Under the pieces are notes generated by a model. It saw only the letters and a list, made by a program, of their open reading frames with translations. It was not told where the DNA came from and made no database searches. Below, piece by piece: positions 1 through 8,498 of a stretch of DNA of 62,097 nucleotides (position 1 is the first letter of the stretch; every line of letters begins with the position of its first letter). Source of the stretch: CAXOVX01 sp964213345 (GTDB lineage Bacteria; Pseudomonadota; Alphaproteobacteria; Rickettsiales; Midichloriaceae); assembly GCA_964213345.1 (NCBI GenBank), contig CAXOVX010000016.1, forward strand, positions 1-62,097. The letters run 5' to 3'. The translations under genes were made by a program, and so were the position numbers.

Positions 1-159
1 ATTGTTGAAACTATTTTCGGCAAACTCAAGCAATTTCAAAGACTATGGCACTCTAGATTCAGATCTGTCAAAAATGCTTTTTGTAATCTTATGGCTTGTT
101 TGGTTCCATACCAATTATCTCTCTATAAACCCACTATCTCAACAACTATTATCTTGTAA
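1..159 (+). pseudogene. IS5-type transposase, C-terminal fragment cut by the window edge
   Basis: Frame 1 is open from the first base to a TAA at 157-159. It reads IVETIFGKLKQFQRLW and later RSVKNAFCNLMACLV, the usual end of IS5-group transposases, where the conserved Glu of the DDE triad sits in the E-x-x-F-x-K-L-K helix. Only the last 52 residues are inside the window, so the upstream part may or may not be intact. A related end in the opposite orientation occurs at 49290-49423. Confidence 0.7.
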
Positions 160-177
160 TCTTATCCTTACTTCGGG

Positions 178-263
178 TTTATAAATGAGCACTAAGCTGC
201 CAATGGTGATGGCAAAGGAGTTTCTCTACATACCCCTACTGGATCCTATTAGCGTATTGGTAT
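178..263 (+). repeat. R1 dispersed element, internally deleted copy
   Basis: It begins with the R1-typical ATGAGCACTAAG and CAATGGTGATGGCAAAGGAG and ends with the R1 terminus TTGGTAT, but the middle is missing compared with full copies (for example 35645-35777). Its right end touches the prfA stop codon. Confidence 0.6.
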
Positions 264-1342
264 CACTCATCTTGGGCGGCAAGTTTGCTTGACTGATCTT
301 CTGCTATCAGTGCATCGATAAATTCATCCAATGTTCCCTCGTTAGTTACCGTATTTAGAGAATAAAGTGTCATATTAATGCGATGATCTGTTACTCTGCT
401 TTGCGGATAATTGTACGTCCTAATCCTTTCAGACCTATCCCCCGTCCCAACTTGCCCTTTCCGCATAACTGATCTATCTATTTCTTTCTTGATTCGTTCT
501 GCTTCATATAAACGTGAGCGTAATATTTTTAGTGCTTTTGCTTTATTTTTATGCTGTGATTTCTCATCTTGCTGACATACGACAATACCAGTTGGGATAT
601 GAGTAACACGAACGGCACTATCCGTTGTATTTACATGCTGCCCTCCCGCCCCGCTTGCTCTATACACATCAATTTTTAGATCCTTTTCCTCCAAATAAAT
701 ATCTACTTCTTCCGCTTCTGGTAATACCGCAACTGTGGCGGTAGAAGTATGTATGCGACCACTAGATTCAGTCTCTGGTACCCTCTGCACACGGTGTACA
801 CCTGATTCAAACTTAAGACGTGCAAACACTCCCTTACCGGTTATACAAGCCGAAGCTTCTTTGTATCCATCTAGTCCAGTATTTGATATAGACAGTATTT
901 CAAATTTCCACTTACGCTTTTCCGCATATTTTTGATACATTCTAAAGAGCACGGCAGCAAATAAGGCTGCCTCTTCACCCCCAGCGCCAGCACGTATTTC
1001 AAGGATCGCACCTTTTCCGTCAGCTGCATCTTTAGGTAGCAAAAGCAGCCTTAATTCTTGGGTAATTTGCTTTATTTCTTCATTCAATACTTCTTTTTCT
1101 GTTACAGCTAGTTCTTTAAAATCGAACTCTGTAGTGTTGTTTCGTATCAATACCTCGAGTTCCACCACGGACGTGAATTTAGCAATATAATTTTTAGCTA
1201 GAATTGCCACTTGTTCCACATCGGACTGTTCTTTTGCTAATTTAGCGAACTCAGCATGTGACATAGAGCTAGGATCCTCAAGCTTTCTCGTCATTTGCTC
1301 ATATCGCTCTACAATTCTCACTAATTTATCAGCAAAAGACAT
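263..1342 (-). CDS. prfA: Peptide chain release factor 1
   Basis: This 359-residue protein reads UAA and UAG stop codons in the ribosomal A site and triggers hydrolysis of peptidyl-tRNA. The catalytic GGQ motif is visible as SGAGGQHVNTTDSAVRVTH, preceded by the domain-2 block RVQRVPETESSGRIHTSTA. The length matches RF1, and the PxT-type recognition loop region favours RF1 over RF2. The frame stays open upstream to 1459, but that stretch is the antisense of tRNA-Ala, so the start is taken at the ATG ending at 1342 (protein start MSFADKLVRIVERYE). In this window it stands alone next to two tRNA genes on the same strand; the usual partner prmC is not adjacent. Identification is secure. Confidence 0.97.
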   Translation of the reverse strand: MSFADKLVRIVERYEQMTRKLEDPSSMSHAEFAKLAKEQSDVEQVAILAKNYIAKFTSVVELEVLIRNNTTEFDFKELAVTEKEVLNEEIKQITQELRLLLLPKDAADGKGAILEIRAGAGGEEAALFAAVLFRMYQKYAEKRKWKFEILSISNTGLDGYKEASACITGKGVFARLKFESGVHRVQRVPETESSGRIHTSTATVAVLPEAEEVDIYLEEKDLKIDVYRASGAGGQHVNTTDSAVRVTHIPTGIVVCQQDEKSQHKNKAKALKILRSRLYEAERIKKEIDRSVMRKGQVGTGDRSERIRTYNYPQSRVTDHRINMTLYSLNTVTNEGTLDEFIDALIAEDQSSKLAAQDE

Positions 1343-1367
1343 AATGTATCTTATCTGCAAGTGGTGG

Positions 1368-1440
1368 TGGAGACAATCGGATTCGAACCGATGACCCTCT
1401 GCGTGCAAGGCAGATGCTCTACCAGCTGAGCTATGTCCCC
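1368..1440 (-). tRNA. tRNA-Ala (anticodon TGC)
   Basis: The minus strand folds into a cloverleaf: acceptor GGGGACA pairs with TGTCTCC, the D-arm has AGCTCAGCTGGTAGAGC, the anticodon loop has CTTGCAC with TGC, and the T-arm has GGTTCGAATCC. CCA is partly encoded by chance at the 3' side. It lies directly upstream of prfA on the same strand. Confidence 0.95.
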
Positions 1441-1466
1441 CCTCAATTATTGAACACAATACATGG

Positions 1467-1538
1467 AGCGGGTGAAGGGAATCGGACCCTCGACCCCAAC
1501 CTTGGCAAGGTTGTGCTCTACCCCTGAGCTACACCCGC
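1467..1538 (-). tRNA. tRNA-Gly (anticodon GCC)
   Basis: The minus strand gives acceptor GCGGGTG paired with CACCCGC, D-arm TAGCTCAGGGGTAGAGCA, an anticodon loop with GCC in CTTGCCAAG, and T-arm GGGTCCGATTCCC. It lies 26 bp upstream of tRNA-Ala and is probably cotranscribed with it. Confidence 0.95.
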
Positions 1539-1632
1539 TTACCTGATTCACACACTATGTATAGCTTAACATAACAATACAGGCAAGTGAGTTATACAAT
1601 TAATATAAGAACTTATACAATGCAACTACTTT

Positions 1633-1763
1633 ATATCAATTCTCCTTCTAAACGCTCACGTTGTCGTGCTGCAGGATTCAGGCTCAGTTAATGTAGTATT
1701 ACTACACTCCTTCGCCCTTACCATTGCACTTTTAGTGCCCATTTTAGAATGGGACTTGGTATT
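1633..1763 (-). repeat. R1 dispersed element (about 130 bp, full copy)
   Basis: The minus strand starts ATACCAAGTCCCATTC and ends near AGGAGAATTGATAT, so the ends form imperfect inverted repeats. The internal R1 blocks CGCTCACGTTGTCGTGC, GGATTCAGGCTCAGT and CTCCTTCGCCCTTACC are all present (plus-strand reading). It lies just upstream of the tRNA-Gly/tRNA-Ala pair. Confidence 0.85.
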
Positions 1764-1805
1764 CCATTTTTTTGCCTTTTTTTATCTGCAAAACGTCGAC
1801 AATCA

Positions 1806-2067
1806 CTAGACTTCTTTCGAAACTTAAGAATTGCTATGTTATACCAAATTATCTTTATAACGCTCACGTTGTTACGTTATAGGATTCGAGCTTAGTACGC
1901 ATTTATCTACACTCCTTTACCCTCACCTTGTAATTTACTAGTGTCCGTTTATAAATGAAATTTGGTATTTTCGAATCCTCTGTATAGCTTAATACACCAA
2001 GGGTCTGTGGCCCTTCTATTCCCATATTCCATTAGTATAAGCAAGTGTTTCTGAGAGGAATCTATTC
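1806..2067. repeat. R2 dispersed element split by a nested R1
   Basis: The left end CTAGACTTCTTTCGAAACT and the right end AAGCAAGTGTTTCTGAGAGG...TCTATTC match the ends of the uninterrupted R2 at 47996-48143. Between them sits a complete R1 (1841-1968). The R2 right end overlaps the last codons of the lytic transglycosylase gene. Confidence 0.7.
1841..1968 (-). repeat. R1 element nested inside R2
   Basis: The boundaries are ATACCAAAT on the left and ATTTGGTAT on the right, a perfect 9-bp terminal inverted repeat. The internal blocks CGCTCACGTTGTTACG and CTCCTTTACCCTCACC match other R1 copies. Confidence 0.85.
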
Positions 2068-2790
2068 ACTCACAGCATTAGGCACCAGCTGGCGTATCGT
2101 TTTCACGTTCTTTTCATCATTTCCTTTATCATTAGATGGTATAATACTGTTTTGCGCAAAAACTATCATATGCCCATTTTTTTGTAGTCGAATATGGTTG
2201 TTAGATGTTTTTTGATGGGGAAGTAACAGCTTACGATATTGTTCATCATGAGTTACTTTTTTCCATATACTACTCACTTTTTTTAAATACTCCTTTCCCA
2301 ATTCTTCAGTCTTAGAATGATATTGTGAGATTGCGCTGTGCCAGCTATTAGTGTCGTAAAAATTTTTAGTCAAAAAATAAGCTGCATAAGCAATATTGTA
2401 TATAGGGTTGAGTAAATTCTCGGGTTTTTTGAAATAGTGTCCGTGATAATGCCAATTAATTTGCGCGCACCCTATATCTACATTAGTTTTTCCAGATGCT
2501 ATTACCTGCTTCAAAAATTTCGTTGCCTCCTCCTTGGTACGAAAAAAATAGGGCTTACCTTCTACATTTAATGTCCATGGATGTGGTGTATAGACGAGAG
2601 CATCCTCATTCCATTCTCCTGACTCAACAACAGAAATTGCGTACAGCATATTTGAGGGTAGGCCATACTTATTTTCATAAAAGCGCATAGCACGCACACA
2701 TTGCATATAATCATCACTACCACGCGTTGCCGACACTATTTTAGTGCCAGTTGTAGGAATAGCGCTAACTTTTGCTGTGATACAAAACAA
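2062..2790 (-). CDS. Lytic transglycosylase (SLT domain), exported
   Basis: The protein cleaves the glycan strands of peptidoglycan. The SLT catalytic glutamate is in YAISVVESGEW, and the second SLT motif is VDIGCAQINWHYHG followed by NIAYAAYFL. Rickettsiales often have such a protein, sometimes serving type IV secretion like VirB1; no vir genes are adjacent here. The only in-frame start inside the clear domain is a TTG at 2790. Upstream, the same frame reads FFVSAIFGLFCITAKVSA, a good signal-peptide core, yet meets a stop with no ATG. An ATG at 2841-2843 with AAAGG in front opens a hydrophobic leader in a different frame, and the two frames meet at a run of nine T (2817-2825). The start is therefore uncertain and may involve slippage or a frameshift. 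Confidence 0.85.
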   Translation of the reverse strand: MFCITAKVSAIPTTGTKIVSATRGSDDYMQCVRAMRFYENKYGLPSNMLYAISVVESGEWNEDALVYTPHPWTLNVEGKPYFFRTKEEATKFLKQVIASGKTNVDIGCAQINWHYHGHYFKKPENLLNPIYNIAYAAYFLTKNFYDTNSWHSAISQYHSKTEELGKEYLKKVSSIWKKVTHDEQYRKLLLPHQKTSNNHIRLQKNGHMIVFAQNSIIPSNDKGNDEKNVKTIRQLVPNAVSE

Positions 2791-2816
2791 ACCAAAAATA
2801 GCACTAACAAAGAAGC

Positions 2817-2825
2817 AAAAAAAAA
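2817..2825 (-). other. T9 homopolymer at the junction of two leader frames
   Basis: Nine A on the plus strand (T on the coding strand) lie between the ATG at 2843 and the transglycosylase frame. One extra T would join an ATG-started leader (MCNLQGFFF) to the signal-peptide core CFFVSAIFG in frame. This could be a frameshift mutation, a sequencing error, or a slippage site. Confidence 0.45.
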
Positions 2826-3029
2826 TCCTTGCAAATTACACATCCTTTAGCGGCCTTTACTATCGTAGTCCCTATACTCATCGTTTTTATTTAAAAGCCC
2901 ATTTTGTCTTAGACTTCTATTAATATTTTACGTAATAATGCATAAAATTAATACAGCGTGTAAAGTATACATAAACAACCAAAATATAACAACATGAAAA
3001 ACGGTAATTGAACTGGTATTAATAAACTT

Positions 3030-3170
3030 ATATCAAGTCCCATTTTTCAATGAATACTAAGAGCGCAATGGTGGAGGCGAAGGAGTGTAGTAGTATACCT
3101 CCCTCTTATATATGATCAAGCCTGAACTCTGCGATGCGACAACGTGAACGTTAAAAAAGGAAATTAGTAC
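3030..3170 (+). repeat. R1 dispersed element
   Basis: It runs from ATATCAAGTCCCATTTTTC to AAGGAAATTAGTAC with the internal GAGCGCAATGGTGGAGGCG, AAGGAGTGTAGTAG and CAACGTGAACGTTAAAA blocks. It occupies most of the gene-free gap 2844-3237; the rest shows no feature. Confidence 0.8.
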
Positions 3171-3237
3171 TACTCTACCTATCGCTATTCTCTTTCATCA
3201 ATAGACCTTTTGCAATATACTGTGGTAGGACAATAAA

Positions 3238-3270
3238 GAATAATAGGGTTGTAAAATAACCCTATTATTC
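3238..3270 (-). terminator. Hairpin terminator after the coiled-coil repeat gene
   Basis: GAATAATAGGGTT (3238-3250) and AACCCTATTATTC (3258-3270) form a perfect 13-bp stem with a 7-base loop, 25 bases past the stop codon. On the minus strand it is followed by TTTATTG, so the U-tract is short. Confidence 0.7.
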
Positions 3271-3295
3271 TACTGCCATCTTAATTCCAGCAATT

Positions 3296-4984
3296 TTATA
3301 ATGTGCTGTTGTCGTTATGAAATTCTTGATATAAATGACTCGATAATTCTTTGTGATAATCACCCAATTTCTCATTCAAGTCATGATATAGCTCTTTGCG
3401 ATAATCACCCAGTTTTTCATCAAATTCATAAGATAATTTTTTGTGATAATCAATTAACTCTTGCTTCAAATAAATTGATAATTCGTTGCTTTTAGCAAAA
3501 TTTTGAATCAAATCGTTCGATAAATTATTAAATCTTGAATTAAAAATCTCTGATAATGTTCTATTATAATCATTAAATTTTTGACTCAAGTCTTCTGATA
3601 ATGTTTTATTATAATCGTTAAATTTTCGAATCAAATTATTTGATAAAACAGTAAATCTCAAATTCAGATGATCTGATAGTGTCTTGTTGTAATTGTCAAA
3701 TCCTAGGTTTAAATCATGCGATAGTATACTATTATAATCATTAAATTTTTGATTTAAATCATATGATAATTTTTTAAATTTCAAATCTAAATGATCTGAT
3801 AATGTTTGATTATAGTTTTTAAATCCTAGATCTAAATAATATGATATGTTACGCAATGCACTGTATTTATCATTTTGACGTAAATCATCATTGTAAGGAG
3901 CATCTGATTTTTTCTTCAAATCATTAGATAATTCTTCGTAATAGTCATCTAATTTCTCATTCAAATAACTTGATGAGTCTTTGTAATAATTCTCTAATTT
4001 CTCATTCAAATAACTTGATGAGTCTTTGTAATAATTCTCTAATTTCTCATTCAAATTAGCGGATAATTTTTTATGATAATCAACTAACTCTTGTTTCAAG
4101 TAATTTGATAACTCGTTGTTTTTACTAAATTTTCGAATTAAATCATTTGACAGTATATTGAATTTCGAATTCATATCATCTGATAATGTATTATTATAAC
4201 TATTAAATTTTTGATTCAAATTATCTGATAACGTACTATTGTGACTATTAAACTTTTGATTCAAATAGTTTGCTATAGTATTAAATCTTGAATTCAAATC
4301 ATCTAGTAATGTGCTATTATAATTATTGAATTTTTGATTTAAATTACCTGATAATGTGTTATTATAGTTATCGAATTTCTGATTCAAGTCATTTGACAAC
4401 GTACTAAATTTAAAATCTAAATGATCTGATAGTGTTTTGTTATAATCATTGAATTTCAAATTTAAATGGTCTGATATATTACGACTTGATATAAGCTCAT
4501 CAATTTTACTAACTTCTTGTTGTTGAGTATCCTTGGAAGAGGAAATTATCTTAGCAGCATCATAGATCGACGTGCAGCCTTTAGTAGCAAAAGCTGCAAG
4601 CATAAAACCTATCTCGAATTTTTCATTGTACATCTGCCAAGGGTGAAATATATAAAAGTCATACATTTTTAGCACATTCAATGAATTTTTGAACATCATA
4701 GCAAAGTCTACAGCAACGGACATTATTGAAGAGCCATATTGTACTAGTGCGCTATCTTTTTGCTCTTGCGTTAAAAAATAATCTATACCATAGTCCCTTA
4801 ATAGTGTGATTCCGGCATTTACGACGAAAAGAGGCATCCCACAGTAAGCGCCTAATCCAATGTCAGCTGCAGTACCTGCAACCTTATAGTAATTATGATA
4901 CTGACTCGCATGCTCTTTACCAAAAACAATGCTCGCCCCCCATTCTAGTAATCCAACTTCTGTTTTCATGATTTCTACCTTCAT
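3296..4984 (-). CDS. Membrane-segment plus coiled-coil tandem-repeat protein, putative effector or surface protein
   Basis: No named family is recognised. The first ~150 of 562 residues are hydrophobic with GIDYFLTQEQKDSALVQYG and match in layout a segment of the 1240-aa protein at 20678-24400 (WGINHYTTQDSSLRYIPYV, residues about 789-900), so the two share a domain. Residues ~165-560 are a long series of ~15-residue units of the form LSxxLNxKFxxYNxT (for example LNQKFNNYNSTL), with repeats also visible as 45-bp DNA periodicity. Hydrophobic residues spaced as heptads suggest a long coiled coil rich in Asn, Lys and Tyr. Two exact consecutive copies of ENYYKDSSSYLNEKL show recent expansion. A hairpin terminator follows. 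A secreted host-interaction protein is an inference; there is no classical signal peptide. Confidence 0.8.
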   Translation of the reverse strand: MKVEIMKTEVGLLEWGASIVFGKEHASQYHNYYKVAGTAADIGLGAYCGMPLFVVNAGITLLRDYGIDYFLTQEQKDSALVQYGSSIMSVAVDFAMMFKNSLNVLKMYDFYIFHPWQMYNEKFEIGFMLAAFATKGCTSIYDAAKIISSSKDTQQQEVSKIDELISSRNISDHLNLKFNDYNKTLSDHLDFKFSTLSNDLNQKFDNYNNTLSGNLNQKFNNYNSTLLDDLNSRFNTIANYLNQKFNSHNSTLSDNLNQKFNSYNNTLSDDMNSKFNILSNDLIRKFSKNNELSNYLKQELVDYHKKLSANLNEKLENYYKDSSSYLNEKLENYYKDSSSYLNEKLDDYYEELSNDLKKKSDAPYNDDLRQNDKYSALRNISYYLDLGFKNYNQTLSDHLDLKFKKLSYDLNQKFNDYNSILSHDLNLGFDNYNKTLSDHLNLRFTVLSNNLIRKFNDYNKTLSEDLSQKFNDYNRTLSEIFNSRFNNLSNDLIQNFAKSNELSIYLKQELIDYHKKLSYEFDEKLGDYRKELYHDLNEKLGDYHKELSSHLYQEFHNDNSTL

Positions 4985-5689
4985 TATGCTATAATGATTT
5001 ACTATAAACCTAATAGAAAAACGTGGGCGTATTCTACATCATAGTTATTGATAAATTCAACATGAATTATAATAATTTTTGATTAAAAATCTCAATAAAA
5101 TTCAAATTTTTATAAAATTTCATAACTAATTTAATATCAGTGCAATATAAATAGACCCTCTGCAAAAAAGCTGGAAAGAAGAAAAAGGAACAAAGTAAGA
5201 AAAAAGGTACAAAAGAATAAAAATACTAAGGTAAGTCAAATTAGTCTAAAGGATAAAAATTACTGAAAAAACATGCTGTATTAGTCAATTTTGCAAACGA
5301 ATTCATAAATGCGTAAAAAAACTAAATAATCTTTTTATTACACATGTAGCTTAGCCCCATGGCCTGTACAAACATTCTTTACCTAAACTCCCTGAAACCA
5401 CTGTGCCATCCATGCGTCTTTATTGTTGTAAAGTCCGCAAAAATACGGCATTTTTAGTTGTTTTTTGTTTTAAAATATACAAATTCGTTCCATGGTAACA
5501 TCTATCGCTACATATTTTGAATCTAGTGTAGACCGTGACTACCTCTCATATTTTTGGCAAGCAATCTCCCCATAGAGCGGCAATAGGGAGCATTTTTAGT
5601 ATATGGGACTGTTACAAGATTTGAGTAAGAAGAAGGGCGAAAAAGAAGCAGCATATAAGTGATTAATGGATTGGTAGAATCTCAAAATG
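4985..5689. other. Gene-free AT-rich stretch
   Basis: I see no open frame with coding character, no RNA and no clear repeat in about 700 bases. Short A-rich tracts occur near 5165-5220. It probably includes the promoter of the coiled-coil gene (minus strand) and decayed DNA in front of the transposase remnant. Confidence 0.5.
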
Positions 5690-6235
5690 TCTTTCATTGC
5701 AATTTATGGAAGATCTGAGTGATAGTGAGTTGGGAGGTATAGCAAGTGGTGCGGTGCAATGGTTGGGAATTTTGGACTTGGTGAAAAAACTCATGATTAT
5801 AGTATATTTAGGTGCTTACGTAGCAAGATAGGAGAGCGGAAATTACCTAAGATATTTGGAGTTTTTAGAAACCAGCTAAGATCGCAAGTGTACGATGTAT
5901 TTAGGTTTGTAGATGCATCGCATGACTGTGCAAAGCATGTTGGTGTCGGATGTGCAATCTGGTTTGATAAATTGAGATTAGACCTGCTAATGTAACTGAT
6001 GCTAATGGGTTCAAGCATGTATGCCCATCATAAGGGGCAGTAGCAAGGTATTGCACTTCTCACGCAACATTGCTGCAGCCGGGAAGTCCGTGCATTTTTT
6101 TGCGGTGAAAAAAGTAATATGAAATGCAAAAATTTTGATCTTGATAAATATATACTAAGCTAAAAACGCTGTTTGAAACGGTATCTTCACGATAAAAATG
6201 ACGCATAAGGTCTACATCGTATATACCGAAATCAC
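5690..6235 (+). pseudogene. Decayed IS4/IS5-group transposase (family A)
   Basis: Successive frames read QFMEDLSDSEL, MVGNFGLGEKTHDYSIF, RSKIGERKLPKIFGVFRNQL and DVFRFVDASHDCAKHV, then jump to DPANVTDANGFKHVCP and finally MKCKNFDLDKY. These are in the order of one transposase (N-terminal part, first Asp motif FVDASH, second region PANVTDA, C-terminal part). There is a large internal deletion plus frameshifts and stops. The same transposase is represented by its C-terminus at 26790-27133 and its N-terminus at 50400-50600 on the minus strand. Confidence 0.8.
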
Positions 6236-6338
6236 AAAAAATTACTTCGCAGAATTTATGAATGCTATATGCTTCAATCTCAGGTAACTAGTAGTTACGC
6301 CAACACCAAGGTAGTAGCATGACTATCGCTTAAAAAAT

Positions 6339-6465
6339 GGCTCATTTAGACAAAAATATAAAAATAATAGTGTATGCATAGTGCTTATGATAATACATTT
6401 TTGTAAGAGCTTATCTATACTCGTAATCACTCCAGATACACTCCTACAAAATTTTAACAATCTTA
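6339..6465 (+). repeat. R3 dispersed segment
   Basis: Blocks such as GCTCATTTAGACAAAAATA, AGAGCTTATCTATACTCG and ATCACTCCAGATACACT recur in the same order at 20491-20582 (GCTCATTTTAGGCAAAAATA, AGGAGCTTGTCTATATTC, ATTACTCCAGATACACT). It is probably the end of a lost mobile element. Confidence 0.6.
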
Positions 6466-6499
6466 TCTCGCAGAGTCCCAAATTCGTATTTTTCGTAAT

Positions 6500-6623
6500 A
6501 ATCCCAAGTCCCATTTTCAAATGAGCACCAGGAGCGCAATGGGGATGGCAAAGAAGGCGGTAATCTAGATGACTGGACCTGAATCCTACAGCGGAACGTA
6601 AGGAACTAGGGGGGGATTTGTAT
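6500..6623 (+). repeat. R1 dispersed element, diverged
   Basis: It runs from AATCCCAAGTCCCATTTTC to GGGGGATTTGTATAAT with AGGAGCGCAATGGGGATGG and ACCTGAATCCTACAGCG between. A minus-strand open frame across it is an artefact of the repeat. Confidence 0.75.
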
Positions 6624-6639
6624 AATCTCCGCTCTAACT

Positions 6640-6690
6640 TGCTCATAACTCACTTTAGTTGGCTTATTACCCTTTTTTTTGGATCCATAT
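6640..6690 (-). pseudogene. Scrap of IS630-type transposase N-terminus
   Basis: Read on the minus strand, GGTAATAAGCCAACTAAAG matches GGCAATAAGCCAACTAAAG inside the better preserved IS630 remnant at 49565-50345. Only a few dozen bases remain. Confidence 0.4.
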
Positions 6691-6883
6691 CAACTCATAC
6701 TTACCCAAATTTGCTGAATGATTGCTAATGAAAGAAAATTCAATAACACAATGCCGCAAGTGTGGTAACCCGACTGCTATCTCTTACATCTGGGGTTTAA
6801 CAGCACCAAGAAGCGCGCTTTGGAAAAAATATTAGAGAAAGCATCGCGTTGCGTTTTTAACGAAATTTTGATGCTATCTTGGT

Positions 6884-8194
6884 CTACAACTTACATAATA
6901 CTTTATCATAAGAACACATAGTTTTAATATTCCCTACTGCGGATAGCGTTGGATTGTGGACTTTTGCATTATCTAGCATTGATTTTATACGACACTGTAC
7001 AACATACTCATCAATAGCATCTATTTTTTGTATAATCTCATTGATATCTATAAATCGACCAAAGATGGCATAATCAACGACTATTTTTTCTGCTCTACTG
7101 GTAGAGCTTTCTTGTTCCATTAGCAAACTGGATTTTATTTGGGCCTTTGCACGCTGTACTTCCTCACTTTTTACAGAATGTGTTAGTGCGTGTAATTGTT
7201 CTATAATAACGCTAATCAATTCATTTATAGTATTGGGTGCAGTAGCGGCGTATACCCCGGATAATCCACAATCTTTATGTATTAACAAAAAGGAAGATAT
7301 GTTATAGGCTAACCCCCTTTTTTCTCGTATTTCTTGAAAAAGTCTTGAGGACATACCCCCTCCTATAATGATTGATGCAACTTGTTGTGCGTAATAATTT
7401 TCATCATAGTATGAGATACCATTAAAAGCCAAAGCGACGTGTATTAGCTCTATATCTTTTGCTACTCTGACGTCACCACCACCGTATTTTGGTTCGAATA
7501 TTGTATTATTTGTATTGTTACTCTGCTCGCTTTGATTTAAATTTTGTTGTGGAATAGTTTTTTGTGATTTTTTAGCAAAATACCTATCAACTAATTCGAT
7601 AACCTTTCTTTGTTCGACATTACCTGAAACGGCAATAATGGTATTATTGCTTGTATAATACTTGTTTACATATTGCAATATACTATTACACTCAATTCGC
7701 ATTACAGACTCAGCTGTTCCAGCGATGGGCTTCCCAATTTGATGACCAGGGAAAGCCTGTTGCTGTAATATGTCAAATACCAAATCTTCTGGATCATCGA
7801 GTGATTCAGCGATTTCTTGCAATATTACATTTTTTTCTCTACGCAGCTCCTCCTCATCGTAAATAGAATTTTGCGTAATATCCGCTAATATATCAACGGA
7901 AAGCTGAAAATCATCTTTTAAAACTTTGGTGTAATATATTGTTCTTTCGCGACTAGTATAAGCATTTATATGTCCGCCAACTAGATCAATTTCTTCAGCT
8001 ATCTGTTGTGTAGAACGTGATGTTGTGCCTTTAAAATTCATGTGCTCGATACAATGCGAGATTCCCTCCGTAGCATGATCTTCATTCCTACTTCCTACTT
8101 TAAACAGTACTTTAGTACTTACGCTTTCTATGTGCGGTATACAGTCTACAATAAGCTGCATCCCGTTATTGAGTTTGATATAATGTTGTCTCAT
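6884..8194 (-). CDS. M16 family zinc peptidase (PepR / mitochondrial processing peptidase-like)
   Basis: This 436-residue protein has the inverted zinc motif HxxEH as HCIEH at residues 47-51, followed by ILQEIAESLDDPEDLVFD, which supplies the distal Glu ligand. The C-terminal half carries the companion domain with GGGMSSRLFQEIREKRGLAY, the substrate-binding signature of the family. Rickettsiales encode such single-chain M16 peptidases, regarded as relatives of the mitochondrial processing peptidase beta subunit; the physiological substrate is not known from sequence. It has no signal peptide and is probably cytoplasmic. An R2 element separates it from the upstream symporter pair, so it is likely transcribed on its own. 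Confidence 0.93.
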   Translation of the reverse strand: MRQHYIKLNNGMQLIVDCIPHIESVSTKVLFKVGSRNEDHATEGISHCIEHMNFKGTTSRSTQQIAEEIDLVGGHINAYTSRERTIYYTKVLKDDFQLSVDILADITQNSIYDEEELRREKNVILQEIAESLDDPEDLVFDILQQQAFPGHQIGKPIAGTAESVMRIECNSILQYVNKYYTSNNTIIAVSGNVEQRKVIELVDRYFAKKSQKTIPQQNLNQSEQSNNTNNTIFEPKYGGGDVRVAKDIELIHVALAFNGISYYDENYYAQQVASIIIGGGMSSRLFQEIREKRGLAYNISSFLLIHKDCGLSGVYAATAPNTINELISVIIEQLHALTHSVKSEEVQRAKAQIKSSLLMEQESSTSRAEKIVVDYAIFGRFIDINEIIQKIDAIDEYVVQCRIKSMLDNAKVHNPTLSAVGNIKTMCSYDKVLCKL

Positions 8195-8213
8195 AAAAAC
8201 ATATTAGACTTTT

Positions 8214-8494
8214 TTTAAGATTCTATTTTTGCTGCGAACTATTGCACTATTCAAGCGCTCAAATCATCACATATGCTAACGGAATTTCTTGAAAGTGCTC
8301 ATTTCGTACTTATTTTGTCGCCAAGATTTAATTCCGCTCCTTTACGTACGTGCGCACGCTGCAATATCTATTTTTGCCTTTCCTAAAACTACTATCCACA
8401 AAATTATTACTTTTCATAATTAATACACCACAGCCCTGTGCTTCGTACACTCTCCGCACCTCGCCAGCATAAGCAAGTTTCAAAAAAAAGTCTA
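8214..8494. repeat. R2 dispersed element, diverged and enlarged
   Basis: The left end TTAGACTTTTTTTAAGATTC and the right end AAGCAAGTTTCAAAAAAAAGTCTA are inverted repeats of one another and match R2 ends. The inner right part (CACAGCCCTGTGCTTCGTACACTC) matches CATTGTGGTTCTGTGCTCCATATACTC of the 47996 copy. About 130 bases in the middle are unrelated and may be a second insertion. It fills the whole gap between the protease and symporter genes. Confidence 0.6.
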
Positions 8495-8498
8495 TTTT

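Noticed and set aside
1343..1459. Upstream extension of the prfA reading frame
   Set aside because: It reads through the antisense-like tRNA-Ala sequence and the true RF1 N-terminus begins at 1342.
3460..4490. CRISPR-like regular repeats
   Set aside because: The 45-bp periodicity is within an open reading frame, has no constant spacer-repeat pattern and encodes a coiled coil.
5797..6018. Minus-strand frame of 73 residues
   Set aside because: It is the opposite strand of the transposase remnant whose motifs are on the plus strand.
6323..6646. A 107-residue minus-strand open frame
   Set aside because: It lies across R3 and R1 repeats and has no coding character; similar false frames appear wherever R1 occurs (11887-12135, 35473-35858).
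6728..6835. A 35-residue frame with a CRKCG motif
   Set aside because: It is too short, without a family match, and the region looks like decayed DNA.
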